Source: Endozoicomonadaceae bacterium (GTDB lineage: Bacteria > Pseudomonadota > Gammaproteobacteria > Pseudomonadales > Endozoicomonadaceae). Taken from it: a DNA stretch of 8,386 nucleotides. The DNA lies in the NCBI GenBank assembly GCA_015163815.1, contig JAAOIJ010000130.1, forward strand, positions 1-8,386, written 5' to 3'. The notes under the pieces are model-generated. The model made no database searches and was not told where the DNA came from. It was given only the letters and a program-made list of their open reading frames with translations. Below are positions 1 through 6,574 of the stretch, in pieces (position 1 is the stretch's first letter; every line of letters begins with the position of its first letter). The translations under genes were made by a program, and so were the position numbers.

Positions 1-260
1 ATCGATTAAATCGATTATAAGCTGTTTTCCAAGGTCAAAACTTAGAGGGAGTATCTCTCAAAGGAGAGTCTGTATGTGATTTCCATAATATAGCAGATAT
101 AACATGTCGATCATTTTTCCATCAATGACATTGATTTTTTTTCATAATGATTTGTATTTTTTCCCAAAGAATATCAGTTAAAAAATCTCTAATCATAAGT
201 TACTACTCTTTTTTTAAGAAAAAGAGTGTCGTGTATTTTAAAATAAAAAGCAATCTATAA
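1..260. other. Gene-free leader with AT-rich hairpin
   Basis: No credible gene is seen here. A frame in phase with the next gene is open from 21 to 125, but it is closed by TGA at 126 and 132, and a TAA at 258-260 abuts the ATG at 261. A 9-bp perfect inverted repeat, ACTCTTTTT (205-213) with AAAAAGAGT (219-227) around a 5-nt loop, lies about 35 nt before that ATG. It has no T-run after it on either strand, so it does not look like a standard terminator and may be a leader hairpin. I could not pick a convincing -35/-10 pair. Confidence 0.5.
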
Positions 261-1499
261 ATGATTTTCAGATTGAGGAAACGCCCTAACAAACAATATT
301 TGACGCAATTATTACCGTTGATGTTACAACATCCAAGCAATACAGAATTACTACAAATAATCACAGCATCGCATCATGACGATTATATTCAGACACTAAT
401 ACAGTTAATGAATCAACCTCAATATAAACAATATAGTGTTCCTGCAAGAGCATTATATTCTACAGATGATCATCCTATTCAATATTCAGTACCGAATCCT
501 TGCTATCAAGCAATGCTTTCTGCTGGCTATAACGCCCTATACTTCAAGCCATCTCATCTTAATTGGGGTGAACAACTAAAACAGACATTACAAAGAAAGA
601 TAGCAACTCATCATATAAAAGAAGATGATTTATTGAAGAATAATCAATTCATCAAGATCGAAGGAGGACGCACTCTTCAACTGACAGAATCTCATAAAAC
701 TACAGATTTAGTCGATTTTTATAAGATACAACGTCAAGATGAACCTTTAAAAGATTTTATAAGAGAAGCCAAAGTTTATCATTTTATTCATCATAATCCA
801 TCTTTTAAAAGTAAATTAAAAAGCAAGATTCCTATTGAAAGTAAAATACTTGTCATGCCAATATCACTTTTTTCTGAAAATATACTGAATAAAATGGATG
901 ATCCGATAGCGACCAAAATAGTCAATGACATCTCTTTTGTAACAGTACATCATTATCAAGCACCCATGCAGTATTATCAATATGCACACCAATTCGATAA
1001 AATGTCTAGCAATCCATTTCAATCAGGAGAAAGTGGTATACTGTCTGCTATTTTTGATATCGCTGCATTAATGAGTGCTGGCATCATTCCAAGCAGTACT
1101 CTGCCAGCTTTTCATGATCGTTATAACCATCCATGGATCGCCATACATGCTAGATTAAGCTATAAGAATGCATTACCGGGTACATTTGGAGCTTGGAATA
1201 CAGATGCTACAGAACGTCCTGATTATGGATTTACAGGTTTACGTGATTGGGGAGATATCGCTTTTTATTCTGAGATACAAAATTACTTTAAAATAGAAAG
1301 TGACACTCAATATTTATACCCTGAACCGGTTATGCAACGATTTTCCTTTATGAATGCAATCTGTAAAAATATACTATCTGGTGTCCTTTTAAGATCAAGA
1401 CTTCGACAAGTAAGTTCAGAATATCATTATACCAAGCCAGCTTGTCAACAAGAAACTTCAAGGTTTATACATCAATTACTCACCCAATTTATTGAATGA
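261..1499 (+). CDS. Unknown protein with weak kinase-like motif order; probably truncated
   Basis: This encodes 412 residues that I cannot assign to a named family. The order of motifs recalls a protein-kinase or aminoglycoside-phosphotransferase fold. There is a possible beta-3 lysine (K155 in FYKIQR), a possible helix-C glutamate (E169 in IREAK), a hinge-like ILVMPIS (196-202), a catalytic-loop-like HARLSYKN (296-303), and a DFG-like RDWGD (328-332). In the loop, Arg298 stands where kinases carry the catalytic Asp, so if the fold is right this could be a pseudokinase or a divergent enzyme. No signal peptide or membrane segment is seen. The ATG follows directly after an in-frame TAA and has no clear Shine-Dalgarno sequence, so the true N-terminus is uncertain. 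The frame continues coding-like past the TGA stop, so this is probably the first three quarters of a 541-residue protein. Lineage-specific effectors of intracellular Gammaproteobacteria often look like this, but that role is a guess. Confidence 0.7.
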   Translation: MIFRLRKRPNKQYLTQLLPLMLQHPSNTELLQIITASHHDDYIQTLIQLMNQPQYKQYSVPARALYSTDDHPIQYSVPNPCYQAMLSAGYNALYFKPSHLNWGEQLKQTLQRKIATHHIKEDDLLKNNQFIKIEGGRTLQLTESHKTTDLVDFYKIQRQDEPLKDFIREAKVYHFIHHNPSFKSKLKSKIPIESKILVMPISLFSENILNKMDDPIATKIVNDISFVTVHHYQAPMQYYQYAHQFDKMSSNPFQSGESGILSAIFDIAALMSAGIIPSSTLPAFHDRYNHPWIAIHARLSYKNALPGTFGAWNTDATERPDYGFTGLRDWGDIAFYSEIQNYFKIESDTQYLYPEPVMQRFSFMNAICKNILSGVLLRSRLRQVSSEYHYTKPACQQETSRFIHQLLTQFIE

Positions 1500-1886
1500 T
1501 GGGCAGCTTTAGATGAAAACGATTTGAATACAACATTAAATCCTCAGATATTGCTTGAGATGTCAGATGTGGAATATCAACAATGGCTTGATCGCCTGGC
1601 ATTAGAAAACATTTACTGAACTGCAAAAAATCCTGAAAATTTAGATGAAGGCAATCATGATTGCTACCTGTATCATATTGTATCAAATCATCAGTTCCCT
1701 GATATCATGTATTCTAATCATAGCCGGTTCCTGTTTCATCATATCTCTATAAAACAATATTATAATGATCAAGGAAAGCTTAATCTAGGGGCACATAATT
1801 CTACTTTCCCCTTAATGTCACTCATGAAAGGACTTTTTCGTTTTAGCTCGAATTTTATACTGCATCAGCAGTCGTTCTTGAAGTAA
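1500..1886 (+). pseudogene. In-frame C-terminal continuation of the 261-1499 gene, behind two TGA codons
   Basis: Reading on in the same frame after the TGA at 1497-1499 gives 39 residues starting WAALDENDLN and ending LALENIY. A second TGA follows at 1617-1619, then 88 residues starting TAKNPENLDEG, to a TAA at 1884-1886. There is no frameshift and no TAA or TAG in between. The composition matches the upstream part, with Asn, His, Tyr and Leu rich and Trp encoded by TGG at 1500 and 1587. The simplest reading is a 541-codon ancestral gene with two recent nonsense mutations. The alternatives are that TGA is read as tryptophan in this organism, or programmed readthrough. The window's uninterrupted genes use TGG for every Trp, which mildly argues against recoding, but TGA-containing genes would not appear uninterrupted in a standard-code reading, so that test is biased. 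The stretch has no start signal of its own. Confidence 0.6.
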
Positions 1887-1890
1887 TCAG

Positions 1891-1991
1891 TTTTTTGAAA
1901 AAATGTTTTAAACAACTTTGTCATGGATATAGATGTGAAAAAATTCAGATACGACAAAAGCCATGCTATCCAAGCAAGCAATCATCGTAAA
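1891..1991 (+). repeat. Dispersed direct repeat, copy A (~101 bp)
   Basis: This stretch aligns without gaps to 8193-8293, with 86 of 101 positions identical by eye. The 3' half, from GTGAAAAAATTCAGA to CGTAAA, is the best conserved. It begins 4 nt after the TAA at 1884 and ends about 45 nt before the 3' end of the convergent gene at 2035. Both copies are in the same orientation. Both can be read in one frame as [M/I]DI[D/E]VKKFR[Y/H]DKSHAIQASN[H/N]RK. In copy A this frame runs from ATG 1923 to TAA 2061, 46 codons, with no Shine-Dalgarno sequence. Three of the differences are synonymous and one is Asp/Glu, so the repeat may derive from a coding segment. The family is not recognised. Confidence 0.75.
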
Positions 1992-2034
1992 CCACGACAT
2001 TGTCACGAATACATAAAATGCATGACTAGTTCAT

Positions 2035-2646
2035 TTATTTTTCAAATATATCCAGCTGGTTAATCTGCTTTTGTAAAGAGAGTTGATATGATTCATCTTG
2101 TTTTGCTTCAATTAATAGTAATAATCTACTATAGGTTAGCTTTTCAAATAACAAAGGAAGCAATTCTATCAAATAGTGTACTGGTGTCTTTTGGAGGCAA
2201 TATGATAGATCATACTGACCATGATAGGTTTTCTGGCATATACTTTTTATGATTGAGTTTGAAAAATTGATATCTCCCTGTTCTGCCATTTGCTGCAATA
2301 ATAGCGCTGAATCACTTTTTAGTTCTGGCAATATTGGCTTGGTCTGAACTGATTTATAAGCAGCAACTTCTTCTGTAATTGCTACAACAGGCCTTTTCTC
2401 AATTACGGCTTTGTTTATTTTGCATATTTCTTTACAGTAGGCCCACTCATTGAGTACCTCTCTACTGGCTAAGTCAGTCATTGATTGAGAGTGCAATAAT
2501 CTAGGACCAAAAACTCGATATAATCTTTCTACATCCATCATAATCAATGCTGTTCGAGATATCAATTTATTAATAGCTAGCTGCGTAGTCTGTTCTTGTT
2601 GATAGCAAATATTACTATATGTTGTCAGTGTATGTGTAGTTTCCAT
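2035..2646 (-). CDS. Conserved-looking hypothetical protein, 203 aa
   Basis: I do not recognise this protein. It is predicted to be mostly helical and soluble, with no signal peptide or clear membrane segment. The centre (residues 80-110) is less regular and Pro/Val/Lys rich. The C-terminal third is Leu-rich (HYLIELLPLLFEKL at 157-170 and SRLLLLIE at 173-180), as in helical-bundle proteins. It has four cysteines (14, 71, 75 and 137) plus one at 150, but no zinc-site spacing. The start is well supported: ATG at 2646 is preceded by AAGGAG (2656-2661 on the complement) with 9 nt spacing. The stop is TAA. It stands alone, facing the 261-1886 gene, and its 3' end overlaps the short frame of repeat copy A. 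Its leader carries a terminator-like hairpin. The role is unknown. Confidence 0.75.
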   Translation of the reverse strand: METTHTLTTYSNICYQQEQTTQLAINKLISRTALIMMDVERLYRVFGPRLLHSQSMTDLASREVLNEWAYCKEICKINKAVIEKRPVVAITEEVAAYKSVQTKPILPELKSDSALLLQQMAEQGDINFSNSIIKSICQKTYHGQYDLSYCLQKTPVHYLIELLPLLFEKLTYSRLLLLIEAKQDESYQLSLQKQINQLDIFEK

Positions 2647-2668
2647 GCGTCATGTCTCCTTGTAAAAT

Positions 2669-2692
2669 AAAAAACGAGCTTATATTGCTCGT
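2669..2692 (-). terminator. Terminator-like hairpin in the leader of the 203-aa gene
   Basis: On the minus strand ACGAGC (2687-2692) pairs perfectly with GCTCGT (2674-2679) across a 7-nt loop. It is followed at once by TTTTTT (2669-2674, overlapping the stem by one base). This is the form of an intrinsic terminator, though the stem is short. It ends only 8 nt before the AAGGAG of the 203-aa gene, and no minus-strand gene lies just upstream of it. If the candidate promoter at 2741-2770 is right, the gene's own transcript must pass through it, which suggests attenuation. It could also be a chance hairpin. Confidence 0.4.
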
Positions 2693-2740
2693 CATTAAGT
2701 TAGATCTTTTTTTTAGACTTAAGTTTCAAATTCAATCAAA

Positions 2741-2770
2741 TATATACAATAAATCTAATTCTCATATCAA
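2741..2770 (-). promoter_or_regulatory. Candidate sigma70 promoter for the 203-aa gene
   Basis: On the minus strand TTGATA (2765-2770) and TATATA (2741-2746) are separated by 18 nt. Transcription would start near 2734 and give a leader of about 88 nt containing the hairpin at 2669-2692. The region is very AT-rich, so chance matches are easy to find. Confidence 0.35.
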
Positions 2771-3841
2771 AAAAAATAAAATATATTATAATTTTCAATA
2801 AGATAAACACTTTATTTTGCTTTTTTAAGTTTGCCTTCTCAAGTGTGAAGTGCAACAGTCAGGTATTTTATATAGCCAAAAAAAAGCAGTCAAATACTCA
2901 TCATTCATGGCACTCATATAGAAAAAAGCTGTTATTTTTGATCATAAAAACGAACTGTATTAGCATACAAACTGATCTAAATAATTGAGAATAAAGTGCT
3001 ATGTTTCTATACTTAATACGTCTTGATAACAAGATTTACATGAGCATACCAATCGATTTATTTGTTAAAGAACACAGGGTGCATGTCTATAGCAGATGGT
3101 AAAATGTTAGAGATTCAAAAAGCATCCAATTAAAATTCTATAAAAATACTTAATTATCAAATATTTAATAATCTTATACAAGCAGTATAAACATCTTAAT
3201 GTGTTGCGCTTCATGGTTGAATAGGTCTTCTATAAACAAGATTCACCTTAGGCTGAGGTATCAGATCCATTTTTAGACATCATTGATCATACAATGAGTG
3301 CTGATCATATGCGTCCATTCTATGGCTTCAGCATGATTTAATACTGAATATTTTGCTACTAAAAAATAAGTCATATCAGATGAGAGGCTATGCTGATATC
3401 AAACTGAAAACAGCATTCAGTTGATCATTCAACATCATGTTATATCAAAAACCTGACTATTGAGACTGCTACACTTAAAAAAGCATGATAAAAAATAATA
3501 CATTGAAATATTTTGTCATTTGATTTGCGAGCAAGATATTTTAAAGCACATGATTGATATGATGAGCATTATCTTGCCTATTGTATGATATATGAATGCT
3601 TTTTTTGTAAAAACACCTTAATCATATTCAGTCATTGACTGCGAAATAGACTCGATGTACTGAGAATAGCTTGAATTTCGGTCTATCTTTATTTATTTTA
3701 CTTTCGTATTATAAATTCTTAACTTATTGTTTATATTTGTTTTAATATCATTTTTTGTTTTTTTTTAAAAAAACTCGGTTATTTTATAAAAAATAAAGTA
3801 CACTTGAAGTTCTTCCCATTCTAAATTGATGAGGTAGATTG
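2771..3841. other. Gene-free region of about 1.07 kb, possibly decayed
   Basis: No gene can be supported on either strand. Short coding-like scraps are visible. One example is a plus-strand frame from 3257 reading AEVSDPFLDIIDH and on to FYGFSMI, closed by stops on both sides. Another is the frame around 3380-3425 reading QMRGYADIKLKTAFS, closed by TGA. They fit an old gene broken by frameshifts and stops, but I cannot name it. An 8-bp inverted repeat, GCAAGATA (3531-3538) with TATCTTGC (3570-3577), and two similar motifs near 3018 and 3224 are the only structures seen. No tRNA-like sequence was noticed. Confidence 0.5.
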
Positions 3842-4075
3842 ATGGCAGTACAAACAAAAAGAAATAATCATATATTATTAGAAAAACAAGATCTGAAGAA
3901 AACCAATGCAAATATCAAAAATAAAAAATCAGTCCATTGTTCTGAAGCGATTTCTAAGCACATTCAATTTTTTTTAGATGCTGGTGGTATTATTAAAAAA
4001 ATTCCGAAGGGACAAAGCGGACAAGTGGGCGGGATTTCTTTTCGGAAAAGCATGACCATTAAAACTTCTGAGTAA
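3842..4075 (+). CDS. Small basic protein with SutA-like FLxxGGxIxxIP motif, 77 aa
   Basis: The ATG at 3842 is chosen over the TTG at 3839 because GAGG (3831-3834) lies 7 nt before it. The stop is TAA. The N-terminal 30 residues are Lys/Asn rich, polar and probably disordered. Residues 36-57 form one conserved-looking block, AISKHIQFFLDAGG followed by IIKKIPKG. This resembles the helix-plus-GG segment of the Pseudomonas RNA-polymerase-associated regulator SutA (AMEEFLSRGGKVQEI), but the acidic N-terminal half of SutA is absent. The C-terminal tail is Gly/Ser/Lys rich. An RNA-polymerase-, nucleic-acid- or ribosome-binding role is plausible from charge and motif but unproven. It stands alone between a long gap and the convergent malic enzyme gene. 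Confidence 0.75.
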   Translation: MAVQTKRNNHILLEKQDLKKTNANIKNKKSVHCSEAISKHIQFFLDAGGIIKKIPKGQSGQVGGISFRKSMTIKTSE

Positions 4076-4205
4076 TGTCTTCTTATTATTCAGTTTGTTA
4101 GATGATTTGTATTTTATGATCCAGCGTGAATCAATGGGTATCATAAACAATCATGTTTAACAGGCTTGTTTGATATATCCAAGGTCATTCAATGAAGCTT
4201 GCAGA

Positions 4206-5462
4206 CTACTTATTCTGAATAGACACATTATACTCATCAATAGAAGCTATTCTAGCAACGCCAGATTGAATTGCAGCTTCGGCTACAGCACTGGAAACAC
4301 GAGTCAAGAGCCGAGGGTCTAATGGTTTTGGGATAATATATTGCGGACCAAAGACTAAATCTTCATGATGATAGGCAGCTCGAATTGAGTCAGGGATCGG
4401 TTCTTTTGCTAGTTTCTGTAAAGCCTTGATAGCTGCAATTTTCATCGGCTGATTGATACAAGTCGCTCTAACATCTAAAGCTCCTCGAAAGATAAAAGGA
4501 AAGGCTAAGACATTATTCACTTGGTTAGGATAATCAGATCGACCTGTGGCCATAATGATATCAGATCGCGTTGTATGTGCTAATTCTGGCATAATTTCTG
4601 GTGTAGGATTAGAACAAGCAAAAACAATAGGATTAGGCGCCATTATTTTTAATAAAGCGGCATCGAGTAAATTAGGGCCTGCTAATCCTAAAAAAACATC
4701 TGCATTTTTCATAATATCTGATAATGCCTGAGGTTCTTTATGATAAGCAAAACGTTGTTTGTGTTGGTTCAAATTCGATCTTTGAGCTTGTAATAATCCT
4801 TGACTATCTAAGACAAACAGATTGTTTGATTGTAACCCTAAATGCAGTAATAAATCGCAACAGCTGATTGCCGCTGCACCAGCACCCATGCAAACCAATT
4901 TAATTTGATCTAATTTTTTATTCGTTAACTCTAATGCGTTGAATAAAGCAGCCGCTGTAATGATAGCAGTTCCATGTTGATCATCATGAAAAACAGGGAT
5001 ATTGCACGCTTTGATTAAGGCTTCTTCAATTTCAAAACATTCAGGCGCTTTGATATCTTCTAAATTAATACCGCCAAATGAAGGGGCTATATTTTTTACA
5101 GTTTGAATAAAAGATTGAGTATCTTGTGTATCAACTTCAATGTCTATTGCATTGATGTTCGAAAATTTTTTGAATAATAAAGCTTTTCCTTCCATGACAG
5201 GTTTAGAGGCTAGAGCCCCTAAATTACCTAAGCCTAAGATAGCCGAACCATTACTAATCACAGCGACTAAATTGCCTTTCCCTGTATATTGATATGCATT
5301 TTCAGGATTTTTATAAATTTCAAGTGTCGGCTCGGCCACGCCGGGCGAATACGCTAACGAAAGATCTTCTACTGTTGTAGAAGACTTAGAAATTTCTATT
5401 GTAATTTTACCAGGTATCGGATATTTATGATAATCTAGTGCTTTTTTTTTGAAATTTCCCAT
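4206..5462 (-). CDS. maeB: Malic enzyme, short form without phosphotransacetylase domain
   Basis: This enzyme decarboxylates malate oxidatively to pyruvate and CO2 in the cytosol, reducing NAD(P)+. The 418 residues match the malic-enzyme half of MaeB. Tyr38 lies in AYSPGVAEP and is the catalytic tyrosine. GLGNLGALASKPVMEGKALLFK (77-98) carries catalytic Lys93. Metal ligands are Glu135 and Asp136 (INLEDIKAPECFEIE) and Asp161 (HDDQHGTAI). The dinucleotide-binding loop is GAGAAA (193-198), and NPTPEI (285-290) and RSDYPNQVNN (308-317) close the site. The protein ends near residue 418, without the phosphotransacetylase domain of the ~760-residue E. coli MaeB, as in many bacteria with stand-alone enzymes. 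All key residues are present, so it should be active. Cofactor preference (NAD or NADP) cannot be read safely. The Shine-Dalgarno sequence is weak (GATAAG just before ATG). The stop is TAG. It contains no tryptophan. It lies 110 bp downstream of rpmE but behind rpmE's terminator. Confidence 0.95.
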   Translation of the reverse strand: MGNFKKKALDYHKYPIPGKITIEISKSSTTVEDLSLAYSPGVAEPTLEIYKNPENAYQYTGKGNLVAVISNGSAILGLGNLGALASKPVMEGKALLFKKFSNINAIDIEVDTQDTQSFIQTVKNIAPSFGGINLEDIKAPECFEIEEALIKACNIPVFHDDQHGTAIITAAALFNALELTNKKLDQIKLVCMGAGAAAISCCDLLLHLGLQSNNLFVLDSQGLLQAQRSNLNQHKQRFAYHKEPQALSDIMKNADVFLGLAGPNLLDAALLKIMAPNPIVFACSNPTPEIMPELAHTTRSDIIMATGRSDYPNQVNNVLAFPFIFRGALDVRATCINQPMKIAAIKALQKLAKEPIPDSIRAAYHHEDLVFGPQYIIPKPLDPRLLTRVSSAVAEAAIQSGVARIASIDEYNVSIQNK

Positions 5463-5466
5463 ATCT

Positions 5467-5492
5467 TATCAGTTATATGTTGATATCAGTTA
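5467..5492 (-). repeat. Two 9-bp direct repeats in front of the malic enzyme start
   Basis: On the minus strand TAACTGATA occurs twice, at 5484-5492 and 5467-5475, 17 bp apart, the second ending 5 nt before the ATG. Such spacing could be an operator or a chance AT-rich repeat. Confidence 0.3.
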
Positions 5493-5500
5493 AATAATTT

Positions 5501-5534
5501 AAAAAAAATCTAGGGTGTTAAAATGAAAACCCTA
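5501..5534 (-). terminator. Intrinsic terminator of rpmE
   Basis: On the minus strand TAGGGT (5529-5534) pairs with ACCCTA (5511-5516), with a 12-nt loop, followed by GA and eight T (5501-5508). It lies 39 nt past the rpmE stop and before the malic enzyme start, so rpmE is probably mostly monocistronic, with leaky readthrough possible. Confidence 0.7.
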
Positions 5535-5572
5535 TGATTTTAATCGGTGTATATCGATCCATTATCATTTTC

Positions 5573-5800
5573 TTAGCTTTGTTTAGTAGCGGTACTACCC
5601 ATGTTTCCAAAACGTTTTTTAAATTTATCAATGCGACCGCCTGTATCTGCTGATTTTTGCTTACCTGTATAAAAAGGATGGCAGGCTGAACACACATCTA
5701 AAGAAATACTTTTACAGAGTGTGGATTTAGTTTGCATGACATTACCGCAGCTGCAAGTAGCTGTAATATCTTCATACTTAGGATGCGTCTCTTTTTTCAT
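5573..5800 (-). CDS. rpmE: 50S ribosomal protein L31 (zinc-binding form)
   Basis: L31 is a surface protein of the large ribosomal subunit that helps bridge it to the small subunit. The 75 residues closely follow E. coli L31. They begin MKKETHPKYEDITATCSCGN, include LDVCSACHPFYTGKQ and GGRIDKFKKRFG, and end in a short tail. The zinc ligands Cys16, Cys18, Cys37 and Cys40 are all present, so this is the C+ (zinc-containing) paralogue. The start ATG is preceded by an AAGAGA stretch at 7-8 nt, a moderate ribosome site. The stop is TAA. It has a strong promoter, a ~135-nt leader with tandem repeats, and its own terminator. Its high expression and universal role make it a good guide to the organism's preferred codons. 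Confidence 0.98.
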   Translation of the reverse strand: MKKETHPKYEDITATCSCGNVMQTKSTLCKSISLDVCSACHPFYTGKQKSADTGGRIDKFKKRFGNMGSTATKQS

Positions 5801-5893
5801 GATGCGTTCTCTTGGGCAACAACGACATTTAAGCTGCCGAAATAAACAGTTTTTGATAGATTCCGAAATTTAAGAAAGTCTGCATTCAGCAAA

Positions 5894-5925
5894 ACAGAAC
5901 AACAGAACAACAGAACAACAGAACC
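5894..5925 (-). repeat. Four tandem 8-bp repeats in the rpmE leader
   Basis: On the plus strand the unit ACAGAACA occurs at 5894, 5902, 5910 and, with one changed base (ACAGAACC), at 5918. On the minus strand this is a TTCTGTTG-type run. It falls inside the predicted rpmE leader, about 10 nt after the expected transcription start and about 93 nt before the start codon. Slippage could change leader length, and the repeated element could be a protein- or RNA-binding site. Confidence 0.85.
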
Positions 5926-5941
5926 AATTAATTAATGAACA

Positions 5942-5970
5942 ATTATACCATAAACCGCTATCACAAGCAA
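5942..5970 (-). promoter_or_regulatory. Strong extended -10 promoter of rpmE
   Basis: On the minus strand the -35 element TTGCTT (5965-5970) and a perfect -10 TATAAT (5942-5947) are separated by 17 nt. The -10 is preceded by TGG, the extended -10 TGn motif. The start would be near 5935, giving a ~135-nt leader. This is the best promoter in the window, as expected for a ribosomal protein gene. Confidence 0.75.
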
Positions 5971-6198
5971 AGTGAAAAAACAGACTCGATATATTATGTG
6001 ATATTGTGTAATATGACAAACTTTTATTATGTTAACACTATAGAAAATCAAGATTTTTTATCTAGTTCTATCTAAAAAAATAAACTGTATGGGATTTTTG
6101 TATTTTACTTAATCTCCGATGATTGTTGCAATTGATTGTGCTATTGAAATATTCTTTTCGACATGTGGCTGACTAACTAAATAAGTGTCTTCAGTGAC

Positions 6199-6235
6199 AT
6201 CTTTCATCACGAAGCGATGAAGATTTTCTTTTTTT
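6199..6235 (+). terminator. Orphan plus-strand intrinsic terminator
   Basis: ATCTTTCATC (6199-6208) pairs with GATGAAGAT (6216-6224) with one bulged T, followed by TTTCTTTTTTT (6225-6235). The form is right for the plus strand, but no plus-strand gene lies upstream, so it may end an unrecognised small RNA or be a leftover. Confidence 0.45.
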
Positions 6236-6339
6236 CATATGAGATTGTCAATGTATTATTAAAACAGACCTAAGGCATAAAGCTAGATATCATGATGATC
6301 TCATATGGATCATACTGATGCAGTATGTCGAGCATTCAT

Positions 6340-6381
6340 AAAAAAGCTTACCCGGTATCGGATAACCTTGAGGTAAGCTTT
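6340..6381 (-). terminator. Minus-strand intrinsic terminator, likely for the 6616-7959 gene
   Basis: On the minus strand AAAGCTTACC (6372-6381) pairs perfectly over 10 bp with GGTAAGCTTT (6343-6352), and the T-run continues to 6340. The 19-nt loop can form a further small stem. It lies 235 nt past the stop of the large minus-strand gene, and the 139-bp MITE lies between them. Without the MITE and its target duplication the gap would be about 90 nt. Confidence 0.6.
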
Positions 6382-6435
6382 CACAGGCCAAGCACGGATT
6401 GCTGGAAAAAGTAACAATAATCTTTTTTATAGTTT

Positions 6436-6574
6436 GAGACCTTTGCAATAAGATAACAAAGACTCCTGATATGATCTTTTTTATTAAAATAGTTTAAAAA
6501 ATGAAGTAATTTATGTGTTGTTTGAATAAAAAAATACATAAATTATCCATTGAACTGCTTATTGCAAAGGCCTC
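6436..6574. mobile_element. MITE-like element, 139 bp, with TIRs and 5-bp target duplication
   Basis: The left end GAGACCTTTGCAATAAG (6436-6452) and the right end CTTATTGCAAAGGCCTC (6558-6574) are inverted copies with one mismatch in 17. AGTTT is found immediately outside both ends (6431-6435 and 6575-6579), as expected for a target-site duplication. The 105-bp interior has no gene. It contains a perfect 10-bp inverted repeat, TAATTTATGT (6507-6516) with ACATAAATTA (6536-6545). Such a non-coding unit must have been moved by a transposase made elsewhere. The GAGACCTTTGCA type of end recalls IS5/IS4-type DDE elements, but that assignment is from memory of general patterns and is tentative. Confidence 0.8.

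Larger units (their letters stand above)
5971..6435. other. Gene-free gap between rpmE promoter and MITE
   Basis: No gene of normal size is seen. The minus strand holds a short open stretch with a plausible coding look, from ATG 6207 to TAA 6109 (32 codons, including DTYLVSQPHVEKN and IAQSIATIIGD). It also holds a second scrap starting MLDILHQYDPYEI near 6334. Neither has a ribosome site, and together they fit the decayed tail of an old minus-strand gene. Two terminator-like hairpins, listed separately, also lie here. Confidence 0.45.

Noticed and set aside
1489..1686. Minus-strand open frame of 65 codons
   Set aside because: It is antisense to the in-frame continuation of the 261-1499 gene, which explains the region better; no ribosome site or recognisable product.
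261..1886. Selenocysteine insertion at the TGA codons
   Set aside because: No SECIS-like GC hairpin follows either TGA, and no selenoprotein family is recognised.
3839..3841. TTG as start of the 77-aa protein
   Set aside because: The next codon is ATG with GAGG at a normal 7-nt spacing, so the TTG start is unnecessary.
2771..3841. CRISPR array, tRNA or riboswitch in the long gap
   Set aside because: No regularly spaced repeats, no tRNA T-arm-like GGTTCGAATCC and no known riboswitch core were seen.
4117..4145. Imperfect hairpin ATGATCC/GGTATCAT as a shared terminator of the convergent genes
   Set aside because: The stem has a bulge and neither side is followed by a T-run, so it does not meet the form of an intrinsic terminator.
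4546..4731. Plus-strand open frame of 61 codons
   Set aside because: It lies wholly antisense inside the malic enzyme gene, whose catalytic and nucleotide-binding motifs prove the coding strand.
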